Source: Dysosmobacter welbionis (GTDB lineage: Bacteria > Bacillota > Clostridia > Oscillospirales > Oscillospiraceae). From it: 64,000 nucleotides of DNA. Position numbers and translations under genes: made by a program. Positions 1-7,482 of this stretch are shown here, piece after piece. Numbering within the stretch: position 1 is the first letter of the stretch; each line of letters opens with the position of its first letter. Where the stretch lies: NCBI RefSeq assembly GCF_005121165.3, contig NZ_CP034413.3:1922001-1986000 (forward strand), read 5' to 3'. Below the pieces are notes generated by a model, which was given only the letters and a program-made list of their open reading frames with translations, had not been told where the DNA came from and searched no databases.

Positions 1-1351
1 CCTCCTTCGCCGTGCGGCCTGTCAGCTCTCCCAGCGCGTCCAGGGCCTCCTCCGCGTCTGTGAGCACCGCATCCGGGGTCATTCCGGTCTCCAGGGCCTC
101 CAAAGCCCGGCGGACTGCGTCCAGGGCCCGGCGGGCGGCGTCCTCCTGCCGCCGGTCGGTCAGCAGGCTGCCCGCCTCCCCCGGGTCCCCGGCGGGAAAC
201 AGGGCTGCTACGGCGTTTCCCAGGTCCTCCAGTCCCTCGCCAGTGACGGAGGACAGGGACACCACGGCGGCAGGCGGGGCCAGAGGGCCCTCTCCGGCGG
301 GAAAGACCGCCCCAGCCGTCCGCAGCCCCCCCGCCATATCCCGCTTAGTGAACACCAGGAGCCAAGGAACTCCGCACCGGGCCACATCCGCCAGCAGAGA
401 TCCCTCTTCCGGGTCCTCCGGCACCGCACCATCCACCACCGCCAGCACCAGCTCCGCGGAGGCGATGGCTCTCCGGCTCCGCTCCACCCCCAGCTGTTCC
501 ACCGGGTCCTCCGTGGCCCGGATGCCGGCGGTATCGATGAGCCGCAGCAGGACCCCGCCGCAGAGTACGGACTCCTCCACCGTGTCCCGGGTGGTGCCGG
601 GGATGTCGGTGACGATGGCCCGCTCATACCCCGCCAGGGCGTTGAGCAGCGAAGACTTGCCCGCGTTGGGCCGGCCCACAATAGCCGTGCGGACGCCGGA
701 TTTCAGTACCTGTCCCCGGCGGCAGGTGTCCAGCAGCCGCTCCAGCCGCCCAGCGGCGGACCGGAGGGCAGCGGCGATCTCCTCCGGCCGCACATCCTGA
801 ATGTCCTCGTCCGGGTAGTCCACCACCGCGTAAAACCGGGAGGTGACTTCCAGCAGCTCCTCCTGGACCGGCTCCAGCACCCGGCGCAGGCCGCCGTCCA
901 GCTGGGCGGCGGCGTTTCTGGCCGCGGCGGCGGTCTCCGCGTCGATCAGGTCCACCACCGCCTCCGCCTGGGTCAGGTCCATCCGGCCGTTCAAAAACGC
1001 CCGCTTGGTGAACTCCCCCGCCTGGGCCTGCCGGGCCCCGGCAGCGAAGAGGGCAGACAGCAGCTCCCGCAGCACCACGGGGGAGCCGTGGCAGTGGAAC
1101 TCTGCGCAGTCCTCCCCGGTGTAGCTGCCCGGCCCCGGGAACCGCACCGCAAGGCCCCGGTCAATGACCCGGCCCGCCCGGTCCAGCATCTCTCCGAACA
1201 CCATTTTCCGGGGCTCCTGGGCGGCAAAGGGACGGCCGCCAGCCGCCCGGAACACCCGCCCGCACAGGGCGAAGCACCCGTCTCCCGACACCCGGACGAT
1301 TCCGATGGCGGTGGCGGCGCTTCCAGTGGCGATTGCCGCGATCACATCCAT
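1..1351 (-). CDS. mnmE: tRNA modification GTPase MnmE (3' end cut off by window)
   Basis: MnmE is the GTPase half of the MnmE-MnmG complex that makes the cmnm5 modification on the wobble uridine of certain tRNAs. The visible 450 codons start MDVIAAIATGSAATAIGIVR, the usual N-terminal formyl-THF-binding domain. A G domain follows with a P-loop (GRPNAGKSSLLNAL, near residue 225), switch residues DIPGTTRD, DTAG and a FTKRD base-recognition motif. The frame is still open at the window edge, so the last residues, including the family's C-terminal FC(I/V)GK catalytic tail, lie outside. The ATG sits 5 nt after the HxlR stop with a GGGAG site inside the end of that gene, so the two look co-transcribed. 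In most Firmicutes mnmE lies next to jag and mnmG near the origin; here it is about 45 kb from jag. Confidence 0.95.
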   Translation of the reverse strand, partial: MDVIAAIATGSAATAIGIVRVSGDGCFALCGRVFRAAGGRPFAAQEPRKMVFGEMLDRAGRVIDRGLAVRFPGPGSYTGEDCAEFHCHGSPVVLRELLSALFAAGARQAQAGEFTKRAFLNGRMDLTQAEAVVDLIDAETAAAARNAAAQLDGGLRRVLEPVQEELLEVTSRFYAVVDYPDEDIQDVRPEEIAAALRSAAGRLERLLDTCRRGQVLKSGVRTAIVGRPNAGKSSLLNALAGYERAIVTDIPGTTRDTVEESVLCGGVLLRLIDTAGIRATEDPVEQLGVERSRRAIASAELVLAVVDGAVPEDPEEGSLLADVARCGVPWLLVFTKRDMAGGLRTAGAVFPAGEGPLAPPAAVVSLSSVTGEGLEDLGNAVAALFPAGDPGEAGSLLTDRRQEDAARRALDAVRRALEALETGMTPDAVLTDAEEALDALGELTGRTAKE

Positions 1352-1356
1352 CTGCC

Positions 1357-1704
1357 TCACGCTCCCTTCCCGCCGGGACGGTTCTCCTCGCCCCAGATGC
1401 ACATAGCGTCCAAAATGGGGATGAGGGACCGCCCCCGCTCCGAAAGGCTGTACTCCACCTTGGGCGGAATCTGGGGATACTCCTCCCGCTGCACCAGGCC
1501 GGCCGCCTCCAGCTCCTTCAGGGAGAGACTCAGCGTCTTGTGGGAGATGGTCCCCAGGCGCCGCTTCAGCTCATTGTACCGCAGAACGCTGTACTCCGCC
1601 AGCCAGTAGAGAATAATCATCTTGTACTTACCGCTCACCAGGGACATGGTGTAGCCGAAGCCCGTCTCTTCAATCCCGGTGCCCGCCGTGATGCATGGCT
1701 CCAT
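1357..1704 (-). CDS. HxlR-family transcriptional regulator
   Basis: A 115-residue winged-helix regulator of the HxlR/DUF24 type. It has the family core: a short Cys-containing N-terminus, WLAEYSVLRYNELKRRL (helix-turn-helix), ISHKTLSLSLKELEAAGLV and the wing EYPQIPPKVEYSLSERG. Such proteins often sense electrophiles or oxidants through a Cys near the N-terminus; Cys4 is present here, while the usual Cys preceding the helix is replaced (TGFGYT). It is divergent from the flavodoxin-like reductase, the classic arrangement for a regulator and its target, and runs straight into mnmE. An AAGGAGAG site lies 8 nt before the ATG. The inducing signal is inferred, not visible. Confidence 0.9.
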   Translation of the reverse strand: MEPCITAGTGIEETGFGYTMSLVSGKYKMIILYWLAEYSVLRYNELKRRLGTISHKTLSLSLKELEAAGLVQREEYPQIPPKVEYSLSERGRSLIPILDAMCIWGEENRPGGKGA

Positions 1705-1727
1705 TTTATGCTCTCCTTTTGGTTAGT

Positions 1728-1777
1728 ATCTTACACCGATGTGCGTACTTTACAAACAGAGAATATCATAGGATACT
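1728..1777. promoter_or_regulatory. Overlapping divergent promoters, hxlR / reductase
   Basis: Rightward: TTTACA (1749-1754), 17 nt, GATACT (1772-1777). Leftward: TTGTAA (read from 1755 to 1750), 16 nt, TAAGAT (1733 to 1728). The two -35 boxes share bases, so one regulator bound here could control both directions. AGTATC (1725-1730) and GATACT (1772-1777) form a widely spaced inverted repeat around the region. Confidence 0.5.
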
Positions 1778-1807
1778 GGGGACATCAAGAAAAAAGGAGC
1801 GATTCTG

Positions 1808-2365
1808 ATGTCAAAGCAGATTCTGATTCTCAACGGCAGCCCCCGCATCCACGGAAACACTGCGGCGCTGATCGACGCGTTTACTGCCGGAGCGGAGGCG
1901 GCGGGCCACACCATCGCCCGGTTCGATCTGGCCGCTCTGGACATCCACGGCTGCCGGGGCTGCCTGGGCGGCGGAAGGGATCCCCGGCACCCCTGTGTCC
2001 AGCGGGACGGCATGGACGCCGTGTATCCGGCCTACATGGCCGCGGATGTGGTGGTGCTGGCCTCGCCCATGTATTACTGGAGCATCTCCGGACAACTGAA
2101 ATGCGCCTTTGACCGGCTGTTCGCGGTGGCGGAACTGGGCCCCGATCTGGCAAATCCGGTCAAGGACGCGGTGCTTCTGATGGCGGCGGAAGGCGACACG
2201 GAGGAGAATTTCGCCCCGGTGCGGGCCTATTACAAGGCGCTGCTGGACTGCCTGGGCTGGAAGGATGCGGGCATTGTATACGCCGGCGGAAACATGGCCG
2301 TCGGGGATATCCAGGCCCATCCGGAGCAGCTGGAGGCCGCCCGGCAGCTGGGCGCGGCGCTGTAA
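1808..2365 (+). CDS. Flavodoxin-like NAD(P)H-dependent FMN reductase
   Basis: A 185-residue protein of the NADPH-dependent FMN reductase / flavodoxin-2 superfamily. The N-terminus KQILILNGSPRIHGNTAAL carries the flavin-phosphate loop GSPRxxGNT. The Cys-containing HGCRGCLGG stretch and VVLASPMYYWSISGQLKCAFDR match the iron-sulfur flavoprotein-like or multimeric flavodoxin subgroup that binds FMN and reduces quinones or other acceptors. An AAAGGAG site lies 7 nt before the ATG. Its divergent HxlR neighbour suggests induction by an electrophile or oxidant. The true substrate cannot be read from the sequence. Confidence 0.85.
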   Translation: MSKQILILNGSPRIHGNTAALIDAFTAGAEAAGHTIARFDLAALDIHGCRGCLGGGRDPRHPCVQRDGMDAVYPAYMAADVVVLASPMYYWSISGQLKCAFDRLFAVAELGPDLANPVKDAVLLMAAEGDTEENFAPVRAYYKALLDCLGWKDAGIVYAGGNMAVGDIQAHPEQLEAARQLGAAL

Positions 2366-2414
2366 CCGCCCCGCAGTTGTCCTGACGAGAACGAGGACGG
2401 GCGCTGGGGCCTCC

Positions 2415-2443
2415 TTGTGTTTTCGGGTACGCGGTGATATAAT
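2415..2443 (+). promoter_or_regulatory. Promoter of the SLH-domain gene
   Basis: TTGTGT (2415-2420), 17 nt, then a perfect TATAAT (2438-2443). The 5' leader of about 110 nt up to the ATG at 2559 has no structure I can name. Confidence 0.6.
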
Positions 2444-2558
2444 GCAGCCATCAAAACCAAATGCCGTTGGAAATCATGATGCCGCCCGCCGGTTCTGCTT
2501 TCACGACTGACAGCCGCGCCGAACGAGCCGCAAAGATACAGAAAAGGAGGAATACAGC

Positions 2559-3203
2559 ATGAAAGCGCACGTTTTTGCGCTCTGTCTGTCGCTGTCCCTG
2601 TGCCTAGGGTTGCCCCTGCCCGCGTTGGCCTTTGCCAGCCCCTTCACTGATGTGCAGGAGACCTCCCCCTACTATGATGCCATTTTATGGGCCGCAGAAA
2701 CCGGCGTCACCAACGGCACCACAGCGTCCACCTTCTCCCCCGATGCGCCCTGTACCCGGGCCCAGCTGGCCGTGTTCCTATGGCGGGCGGCCGGCGAGCC
2801 GAAACCCGCGCTGGCAGAACAGCAGTTCATGGATGTGACGGATCCCAGCGCCTACTACTACGGAGCCGTCCAGTGGGCTGCAGAGAAGGATATGTGGGGA
2901 TTCGGGACCTTTGCGCCCCATGCGGTGTGTACCCGGCTGGACGCGGTATTCTTCCTGTGGCGCGCCGCCGGCAGCCCGGATATGGAAGGAGAATTTCCCT
3001 TTGCCGACGTCCCCTTCGGGGACGGAGACGGACACGGACAGCCCCTCTACTGGTACGCTGACCAGGCGGTGTTGTGGGCGGTGGAGAACGGTGTCGCCAG
3101 CGGTACCACGGAGACCACATTCTCCCCGGACACTCCCTGTACCCGGGGTCAGATCGCCACATTCCTGTATCGGGCCGCTCAGGCAGAGACTTCCGCGAAG
3201 TAG
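2559..3203 (+). CDS. Secreted protein made of three SLH domains
   Basis: This 214-residue protein has a signal peptide (MKAHVFALCLSLSLCLGL, then an Ala-rich cleavage site near residue 26) and three S-layer homology repeats: about 27-80 (FTDVQETSPYYDAILWA ... TFSPDAPCTRAQ), 88-140 (FMDVTDPSAYYYGAVQWA) and 148-210 (FADV ... TTFSPDTPCTRGQ). SLH domains bind pyruvylated secondary cell-wall polymers. No catalytic domain is attached, so it may be a free-standing surface adaptor; the TFSPDAPCTR signature is common in gut clostridial SLH proteins. An AAAGGAGG site lies 8 nt before the ATG, and a strong terminator follows. Confidence 0.85.
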   Translation: MKAHVFALCLSLSLCLGLPLPALAFASPFTDVQETSPYYDAILWAAETGVTNGTTASTFSPDAPCTRAQLAVFLWRAAGEPKPALAEQQFMDVTDPSAYYYGAVQWAAEKDMWGFGTFAPHAVCTRLDAVFFLWRAAGSPDMEGEFPFADVPFGDGDGHGQPLYWYADQAVLWAVENGVASGTTETTFSPDTPCTRGQIATFLYRAAQAETSAK

Positions 3204-3226
3204 GGAACGATGAACTGCAGGCAACG

Positions 3227-3265
3227 AAAAAAAGGCGGCGGCTGCCAGAGGCAGCCGCCGTCTTT
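3227..3265. terminator. Two-way intrinsic terminator
   Basis: Stem GGCGGCGGCTGCC (3234-3246) pairs with GGCAGCCGCCG (3249-3260). There are seven A's to the left, which read as T's for leftward transcription from pnp, and CTTT to the right for the SLH gene. Confidence 0.85.
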
Positions 3266-3271
3266 CGTCCA

Positions 3272-3304
3272 AAGCGTCCGGGTACATGATGCGCCCGGAC
3301 GCTT
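3272..3304 (-). other. Stem-loop downstream of pnp
   Basis: An 11-bp perfect stem, AAGCGTCCGGG (3272-3282) with CCCGGACGCTT (3294-3304), lies just after the pnp stop. Only three T's follow on the minus strand, so it may protect the 3' end or add to the terminator at 3227-3265. Confidence 0.5.
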
Positions 3305-3340
3305 CCAGTTGACAGGGAATGGAACAGGATGGAGACCTCG

Positions 3341-5491
3341 TTATTTGATCCGCTCGCCGGCGGCTTCCTTGGCCTTGATCTCCTTCACAGCATCCTTGTG
3401 AGAGAGGTTGACACGGCCCTTCTCGTCAATGTCGGTGACCTTCACCCACATCATGTCGCCCACCTTGCAGGCGTCCTCCACCTTCTCGATCCGGTGGTCC
3501 GCCAGCTTGGAGATGTGGACCAGTCCGTCCTTGCCGGGGGCCAGCTCCACGAAGGCGCCAAAGGTCATCAGCCGCACCACGCGGCCGTAGTACAGCGCGC
3601 CCACCTCCGGGACGAACACAATGTCATCAATGCACTTCTTGGCGGCGTCGCAGCTGGCGGCGTCCACGCCGGCGATGAAGATGGAGCCGTCGTCGTTGAT
3701 GTCGATCTTGGCGCCGGTGTCGGCCACGATCTTCTGGATGACCTTGCCGCCGGAGCCGATGACCTCCCGGATCTTGGAGGGGTCGATGTGCATGGTCAGC
3801 ATCTTGGGCGCGTACTTGCTGACCTCCTTGCGGGGCTCGGAGATGGCGGGCAGCATGATCTGATCCAGGATCTCGCACCGGGCGTCATAGGTGATGTCCA
3901 GGGCCTCCTTGATGATCTCCATGGTGAGGCCGTCGTTCTTCAGGTCCATCTGGATGGCGGTGATGCCCTTCTTGGTACCGCCCACCTTGAAGTCCATCTC
4001 GCCGTGGAAATCCTCCACGCCCTGGATGTCGATGAAGGTGGTGAAGGAGCCGTCGTCGTCCTGGATCAGGCCGCAGGAGATGCCGGCCACAGGGGCCTTG
4101 ATGGGCACGCCGGCGTCCATCAGGGCCAGGGTGGAGCCGCAGATGGAGCCCTGGGAGGTGGAGCCGTTGGAGCTCAACACCTCAGACACCACGCGGATGG
4201 CGTAGGGGAACTCCTCCACAGAGGGGAGCACGGGCACCAGAGCCCGCTCCGCCAGAGCACCGTGGCCGATCTCCCGGCGGCCGGGGGAACGGGCGGGCTT
4301 GGCCTCGCCTACGGAGTAGCCGGGGAAGTTGTAGTGGTGCATATACCGCTTCTCCGTCTCCTCCCAGATGGTGTCCAGCTTCTGGTTGGCGGAGAGGGTG
4401 TCCAGGGTGCAGACGGAAAGCACCTGGGTCTGGCCACGGGTGAAGAGGCCGGAGCCGTGGGTCCGGGGCAGCACGCCCACCTCGGCGGCCAGGGGCCGGA
4501 TCTCGTTCTTCTGGCGGCCGTCCACGCGGTGGCCCTCCAGAAGCCACTGCTTGACGATCTTCTTCTGGAACTTGTAGGTGAACTCCTCCAGGTACTGGTC
4601 CATATCCGGATATTCCTCCAGATACTTCTCGTGCCACTTCTCGATCATGGCGTTCCAGCGGGCCTCCCGGATGTTCTTGTCGTCGGTGTCCATGGCGGCC
4701 TTGGCCTCGTCCATGAAGTCCGCCACGATCTTGTCGAACAGCTCCTGGTTGAAATCCGCGTGAGGATACTCAAACTTGGGCTTGCCCACCTCGGAGACCA
4801 TCTGATCGATCAGGGCGATGATCTTCTGGTTCTCCTCATGGGCCATCTTGATGGCCTCGAACATCTTGTCGTTGGGGACCTCGTTGGCGCCGGCCTCGAT
4901 CATGACCACCTTTTTGCGGGTGGAGACCACGGTGACGTCCAGGTCGCTGACCTTGCGCTGCTCGCTGTCGGGGTTGAACACCAGCTTGCCGTCCACAAGG
5001 CCCACCTTCAGGGCGCCCACGGGGCCGTTCCAGGGGATGTCGGAGATGGCCAGGGCGGCGGAGGTGCCGATCAGGGCGGCGATCTCTGGCGTGCAGTCGT
5101 GGTCCACGCTCATGACCGTGCACATGACGGACACGTCATTGCGGAAGTCGGAGGGGAACAGGGGCCGGATGGGCCGGTCGATGACACGGCTGGTTAGGAT
5201 GCCCTTCTCGCCGGGGCGGCCCTCCCGCCGGTTGAAGGAACCGGGGATGCGGCCCACGGAGTACAGCTTCTCCTCAAAATCTACGCTCAGGGGGAAGAAG
5301 TCGATGCCGTCCCGGGGGCGGGGCGCCGCAGTGACGCAGCAGAGCACCCGGGTGTCGCCGTAGCCCACCATGACGGCGGCGTTGGCCAGCTCCGCCAGCT
5401 TGCCCACCTCCATGGTCAGGGGGCGGCCCGCCAGCTCCATCTCGTACTTGTGGTAGTTGGGGAATTGTCTCTTGGTGATAATGGTTGACAT
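3341..5491 (-). CDS. pnp: Polyribonucleotide nucleotidyltransferase (PNPase)
   Basis: PNPase degrades RNA 3'-to-5' with phosphate and can add tails in reverse. The 716 residues, the usual bacterial length, start MSTIITKRQFPN. They contain the first RNase PH core (FFPLSVDFEEKLYSVGRIPG, RPIRPLFP), an alpha-helical linker, the second core (RTHGSGLFTRGQTQVLSV, GEREIGHG-like GRREIGHGALAERAL, SDILSSNGSTS-like motif, DAGVPIKAPVAGI), a KH domain (KIREVIGSGGKVIQKI) and a C-terminal S1 domain (YYGRVVRLMTFGAFVEL). The ATG at 5491 was chosen because an AAAAAGGAGACC site precedes it; longer upstream reading lacks homology. It lies downstream of rpsO, the conserved order in bacteria, with two stem-loops between. 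Confidence 0.98.
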   Translation of the reverse strand: MSTIITKRQFPNYHKYEMELAGRPLTMEVGKLAELANAAVMVGYGDTRVLCCVTAAPRPRDGIDFFPLSVDFEEKLYSVGRIPGSFNRREGRPGEKGILTSRVIDRPIRPLFPSDFRNDVSVMCTVMSVDHDCTPEIAALIGTSAALAISDIPWNGPVGALKVGLVDGKLVFNPDSEQRKVSDLDVTVVSTRKKVVMIEAGANEVPNDKMFEAIKMAHEENQKIIALIDQMVSEVGKPKFEYPHADFNQELFDKIVADFMDEAKAAMDTDDKNIREARWNAMIEKWHEKYLEEYPDMDQYLEEFTYKFQKKIVKQWLLEGHRVDGRQKNEIRPLAAEVGVLPRTHGSGLFTRGQTQVLSVCTLDTLSANQKLDTIWEETEKRYMHHYNFPGYSVGEAKPARSPGRREIGHGALAERALVPVLPSVEEFPYAIRVVSEVLSSNGSTSQGSICGSTLALMDAGVPIKAPVAGISCGLIQDDDGSFTTFIDIQGVEDFHGEMDFKVGGTKKGITAIQMDLKNDGLTMEIIKEALDITYDARCEILDQIMLPAISEPRKEVSKYAPKMLTMHIDPSKIREVIGSGGKVIQKIVADTGAKIDINDDGSIFIAGVDAASCDAAKKCIDDIVFVPEVGALYYGRVVRLMTFGAFVELAPGKDGLVHISKLADHRIEKVEDACKVGDMMWVKVTDIDEKGRVNLSHKDAVKEIKAKEAAGERIK

Positions 5492-5534
5492 GTCTGGTCT
5501 CCTTTTTCGTATGATCTCCGCGGGAGCCAAACCA

Positions 5535-5586
5535 TTTAGCACTTGAAGCAACGGCCGGATCCCCGGTCCCTCCTTCAACTGCTAAA
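5535..5586 (-). promoter_or_regulatory. Long stem-loop in the pnp leader
   Basis: TTTAGCAcTTGAAG (5535-5548) pairs with CTTCAAcTGCTAAA (5573-5586): 14 bp with one mismatch around a GC-rich loop, 43 nt upstream of the pnp start. In E. coli a double-stranded pnp leader is cut by RNase III and lets PNPase repress itself. A similar role here is inference. Confidence 0.6.
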
Positions 5587-5624
5587 AGATCGGCCTGCCC
5601 GCGGGCGTTGAAAGAATGCGGGAA

Positions 5625-5655
5625 GAGGGTGGTGCGGCAAAGGCGCACCACCCTC
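5625..5655 (-). terminator. rpsO-pnp intergenic hairpin
   Basis: Twelve perfect base pairs, GAGGGTGGTGCG (5625-5636) with CGCACCACCCTC (5644-5655), 9 nt after the rpsO stop. The minus-strand sequence after it (TTCCCGCATTCTTTCAA) is only moderately T-rich, so it probably attenuates or marks an mRNA end and still allows some read-through into pnp. Confidence 0.6.
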
Positions 5656-5664
5656 CACATTGAC

Positions 5665-5931
5665 TCACTTCCGGATGCCCAGCTTGGCGATGAGGGCACG
5701 ATAGCGCTCGATGTCCTTCTTCTGGAGGTAGTCCAGCAGACGGCGGCGCTTGCCGACCATCTGCAGCAGGCCGCGGTTGGAATGCTTGTCCTGGGGGTTG
5801 TTCCGCATGTGCTCGGTCAGCACGTTGATCCGCTCGGTGAGGATGGCCACCTGGACCTCGGGAGAGCCGGTGTCCCCCTCGTGGGTGCGGTTGGCGTCGA
5901 TGATCGCGGTCTTCTGTTCTTTGCGCAGCAT
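5665..5931 (-). CDS. rpsO: 30S ribosomal protein S15
   Basis: S15 binds the central domain of 16S rRNA early in 30S assembly. The 88 residues starting [14 protein letters not shown] include the highly conserved [46 protein letters not shown] and [13 protein letters not shown] segments. The ATG at 5931 is preferred over a GTG four codons upstream because the AAAGGTG site lies 8 nt before it and homologous proteins begin here. It is expressed from the promoter at 6035-6063 and leads into pnp. Confidence 0.98.
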   Translation of the reverse strand: MLRKEQKTAIIDANRTHEGDTGSPEVQVAILTERINVLTEHMRNNPQDKHSNRGLLQMVGKRRRLLDYLQKKDIERYRALIAKLGIRK

Positions 5932-6034
5932 GAAAATTTCCACCTTTCTTCATATATACCCGCAGGGCTGCGCCCCGGGATCGGTGAAAGTCCACGGAGC
6001 GAAGGGCTGGGGCCGCACATACACGTGCTGTTGC

Positions 6035-6063
6035 ATGATACCACAGAAATTCCCAGTTGTAAA
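6035..6063 (-). promoter_or_regulatory. rpsO promoter
   Basis: On the minus strand TTTACA (6063 to 6058), 17 nt, TATCAT (6040 to 6035). The transcript would have a leader of about 95 nt before the rpsO start. Confidence 0.65.
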
Positions 6064-6127
6064 GATAAAAATGTGGAGTTTTCCCCGGATCGGCGGAAAA
6101 TTCCCCGTTTTTGTCCCCCGAATGGGC

Positions 6128-6176
6128 TTGACAAACCGCTTCTTCTCATGATAATCTAACCGTACTAATACGGTTA
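6128..6176 (+). promoter_or_regulatory. gntR operon promoter with palindromic operator
   Basis: TTGACA (6128-6133), 16 nt, GATAAT (6150-6155). A perfect palindrome, TAACCGTA-CTAA-TACGGTTA (6157-6176), starts two bases after the -10 and covers the predicted transcription start. This is the position and shape expected for the operator of the GntR/YtrA-type repressor encoded just downstream. Confidence 0.75.
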
Positions 6177-6226
6177 ATACAGTTGCAGGGGCTGCACCGC
6201 GGCCCCGCGGAAGGGAAGGTGAGCGG

Positions 6227-6589
6227 ATGATCAGCCTGAATTATCGGGACTCCCGGCCCATTTACGAGCAGATCCGGGACGGACTGCGGAAGCTGATCGT
6301 CACCGGTGCGCTGAGCGCGGACGAAAAGCTGCCCTCAGTGCGGGCGCTGGCCGCCCAGCTGGCCATCAATCCCAATACCATCCAGCGAGCTTATAACGAG
6401 CTGGAGGGCGAGGGATACATCTACTCGGTCCCCGGCAAGGGAAGCTTCGCCGCCGCGAACGCGGCGGCGGACTCCGCCCGGCGGGCGGAGCTGCTGACCC
6501 AGGTGCGGGAGCTCCTCTCCGAGCTGCGGTATCTAGGGGTAAGCCAGCAGGAGCTGCTGAATCTGGTGAAGGAGGCGAGTCCGTCATGA
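6227..6589 (+). CDS. GntR-family (YtrA-type) repressor
   Basis: At 120 residues this is the short YtrA subclass: a GntR winged helix without a large ligand domain. The start SLNYRDSRPIYEQIRDGLRK, then GALSADEKLPSVRALAAQL, INPNTIQRAYNELEGEGYI and SVPGKGSF are diagnostic. The C-terminal part forms a small helical dimerisation tail. Its stop overlaps the ABC ATPase start by 4 nt (ATGA), so the two are translationally coupled. YtrA-type regulators typically repress their own ABC operon, often in response to cell-wall-acting compounds; the 20-bp palindrome over the start site supports self-control. Confidence 0.93.
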   Translation: MISLNYRDSRPIYEQIRDGLRKLIVTGALSADEKLPSVRALAAQLAINPNTIQRAYNELEGEGYIYSVPGKGSFAAANAAADSARRAELLTQVRELLSELRYLGVSQQELLNLVKEASPS

Positions 6590-7482
6590 TCGAAGTGAAT
6601 GGCCTGGTGAAGCGGTTCGACGGCTTCGCAGCCCTGGACGGCGCCGCGCTGTCGGTGCCGGCGGGCAGCGTCTACGGCCTGGTGGGTCCCAACGGCGCCG
6701 GTAAGTCCACCCTGATCCGCCACCTGACGGGCATCTTCCGCCAGGACGCGGGCACGGTGCGCATCGGCGGCGAGGATGTGTGGGAGAACGCCGCCCTGAA
6801 GGCGCGGATCGCCGCCATCCCTGACGACTGGTACTACTTCCTTCAGTCCTCCATTCGGGATATGATGCGCTTTTACCGCGGATTTTATCCCGCTTTTTCC
6901 ATGGAGCGGTATGAAAAGCTGAAGGAGGTCTTTCAGCTGGATGAAAAACGGCCTATCCGCCGCCTCAGCAAGGGTATGCAGAAGCAGGCGGCCTTCTGGC
7001 TGGCCCTGTGCTGCATGCCGGACTACCTGATCCTGGATGAGCCGGTGGACGGTCTGGACCCGGTGATGCGCCGGCAGGTGTGGTCTCTGGTGCTGGCGGA
7101 TGTGGCCCAGCGAGGCACCACGGTGCTGGTTTCTTCCCACAACCTGCGGGAGCTGGAGGACGTCTGCGACCACGTGGGCATCATGGACCACGGCCGCGTG
7201 CTGCTGGAGCGGTCCCTGGCCCAGCTGCAGGACAACATGGTAAAGCTGCAGGTGGTGTTCCCCGACGGGATGACGGAGGTGCCGTCGGACCTGCCGGTGC
7301 TCCACGCCAGCCAAATCGGCCGCATCCATACCTTCATCATGCGGATGAGCGCCCAGGAGGCAGAGGACCGTCTGGCGGCGTACAGTCCCCTGCTGGTGGA
7401 CGCAGTGCCCCTGACCCTGGAGGAGATCTTTATTTATGAGCTGGGAGGTGCGGACTATGCAGTCAAAGACATCGTACTTTAA
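6586..7482 (+). CDS. ABC transporter ATP-binding protein
   Basis: A 298-residue ATPase with Walker A (GPNGAGKST, residues 35-43), an unusual signature loop RLSKGMQKQ in place of LSGGQ, Walker B YLILDEPVDGLDP and the H-loop SSHN. The LSKGMQKQ signature and the PDDWYYF stretch match the BcrA/YtrB-like group of drug- or lantibiotic-associated exporters. The C-terminal 80 residues form an accessory domain. It overlaps both the GntR gene upstream and the permease downstream, so the three act as one unit. Confidence 0.93.
   Translation: MIEVNGLVKRFDGFAALDGAALSVPAGSVYGLVGPNGAGKSTLIRHLTGIFRQDAGTVRIGGEDVWENAALKARIAAIPDDWYYFLQSSIRDMMRFYRGFYPAFSMERYEKLKEVFQLDEKRPIRRLSKGMQKQAAFWLALCCMPDYLILDEPVDGLDPVMRRQVWSLVLADVAQRGTTVLVSSHNLRELEDVCDHVGIMDHGRVLLERSLAQLQDNMVKLQVVFPDGMTEVPSDLPVLHASQIGRIHTFIMRMSAQEAEDRLAAYSPLLVDAVPLTLEEIFIYELGGADYAVKDIVL

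Noticed and set aside
2444-2558. Riboswitch in the SLH-gene leader
   Set aside because: About 110 nt with no terminator or conserved core such as cyclic-di-GMP motifs.
3329-5197. Open frame of about 620 codons opposite pnp
   Set aside because: Antisense shadow of pnp; no recognisable protein motif.
5492-5664. tRNA gene in the rpsO-pnp gap
   Set aside because: The stem-loops do not form a cloverleaf and there is no TTCGANNC T-arm or CCA-ready acceptor stem.
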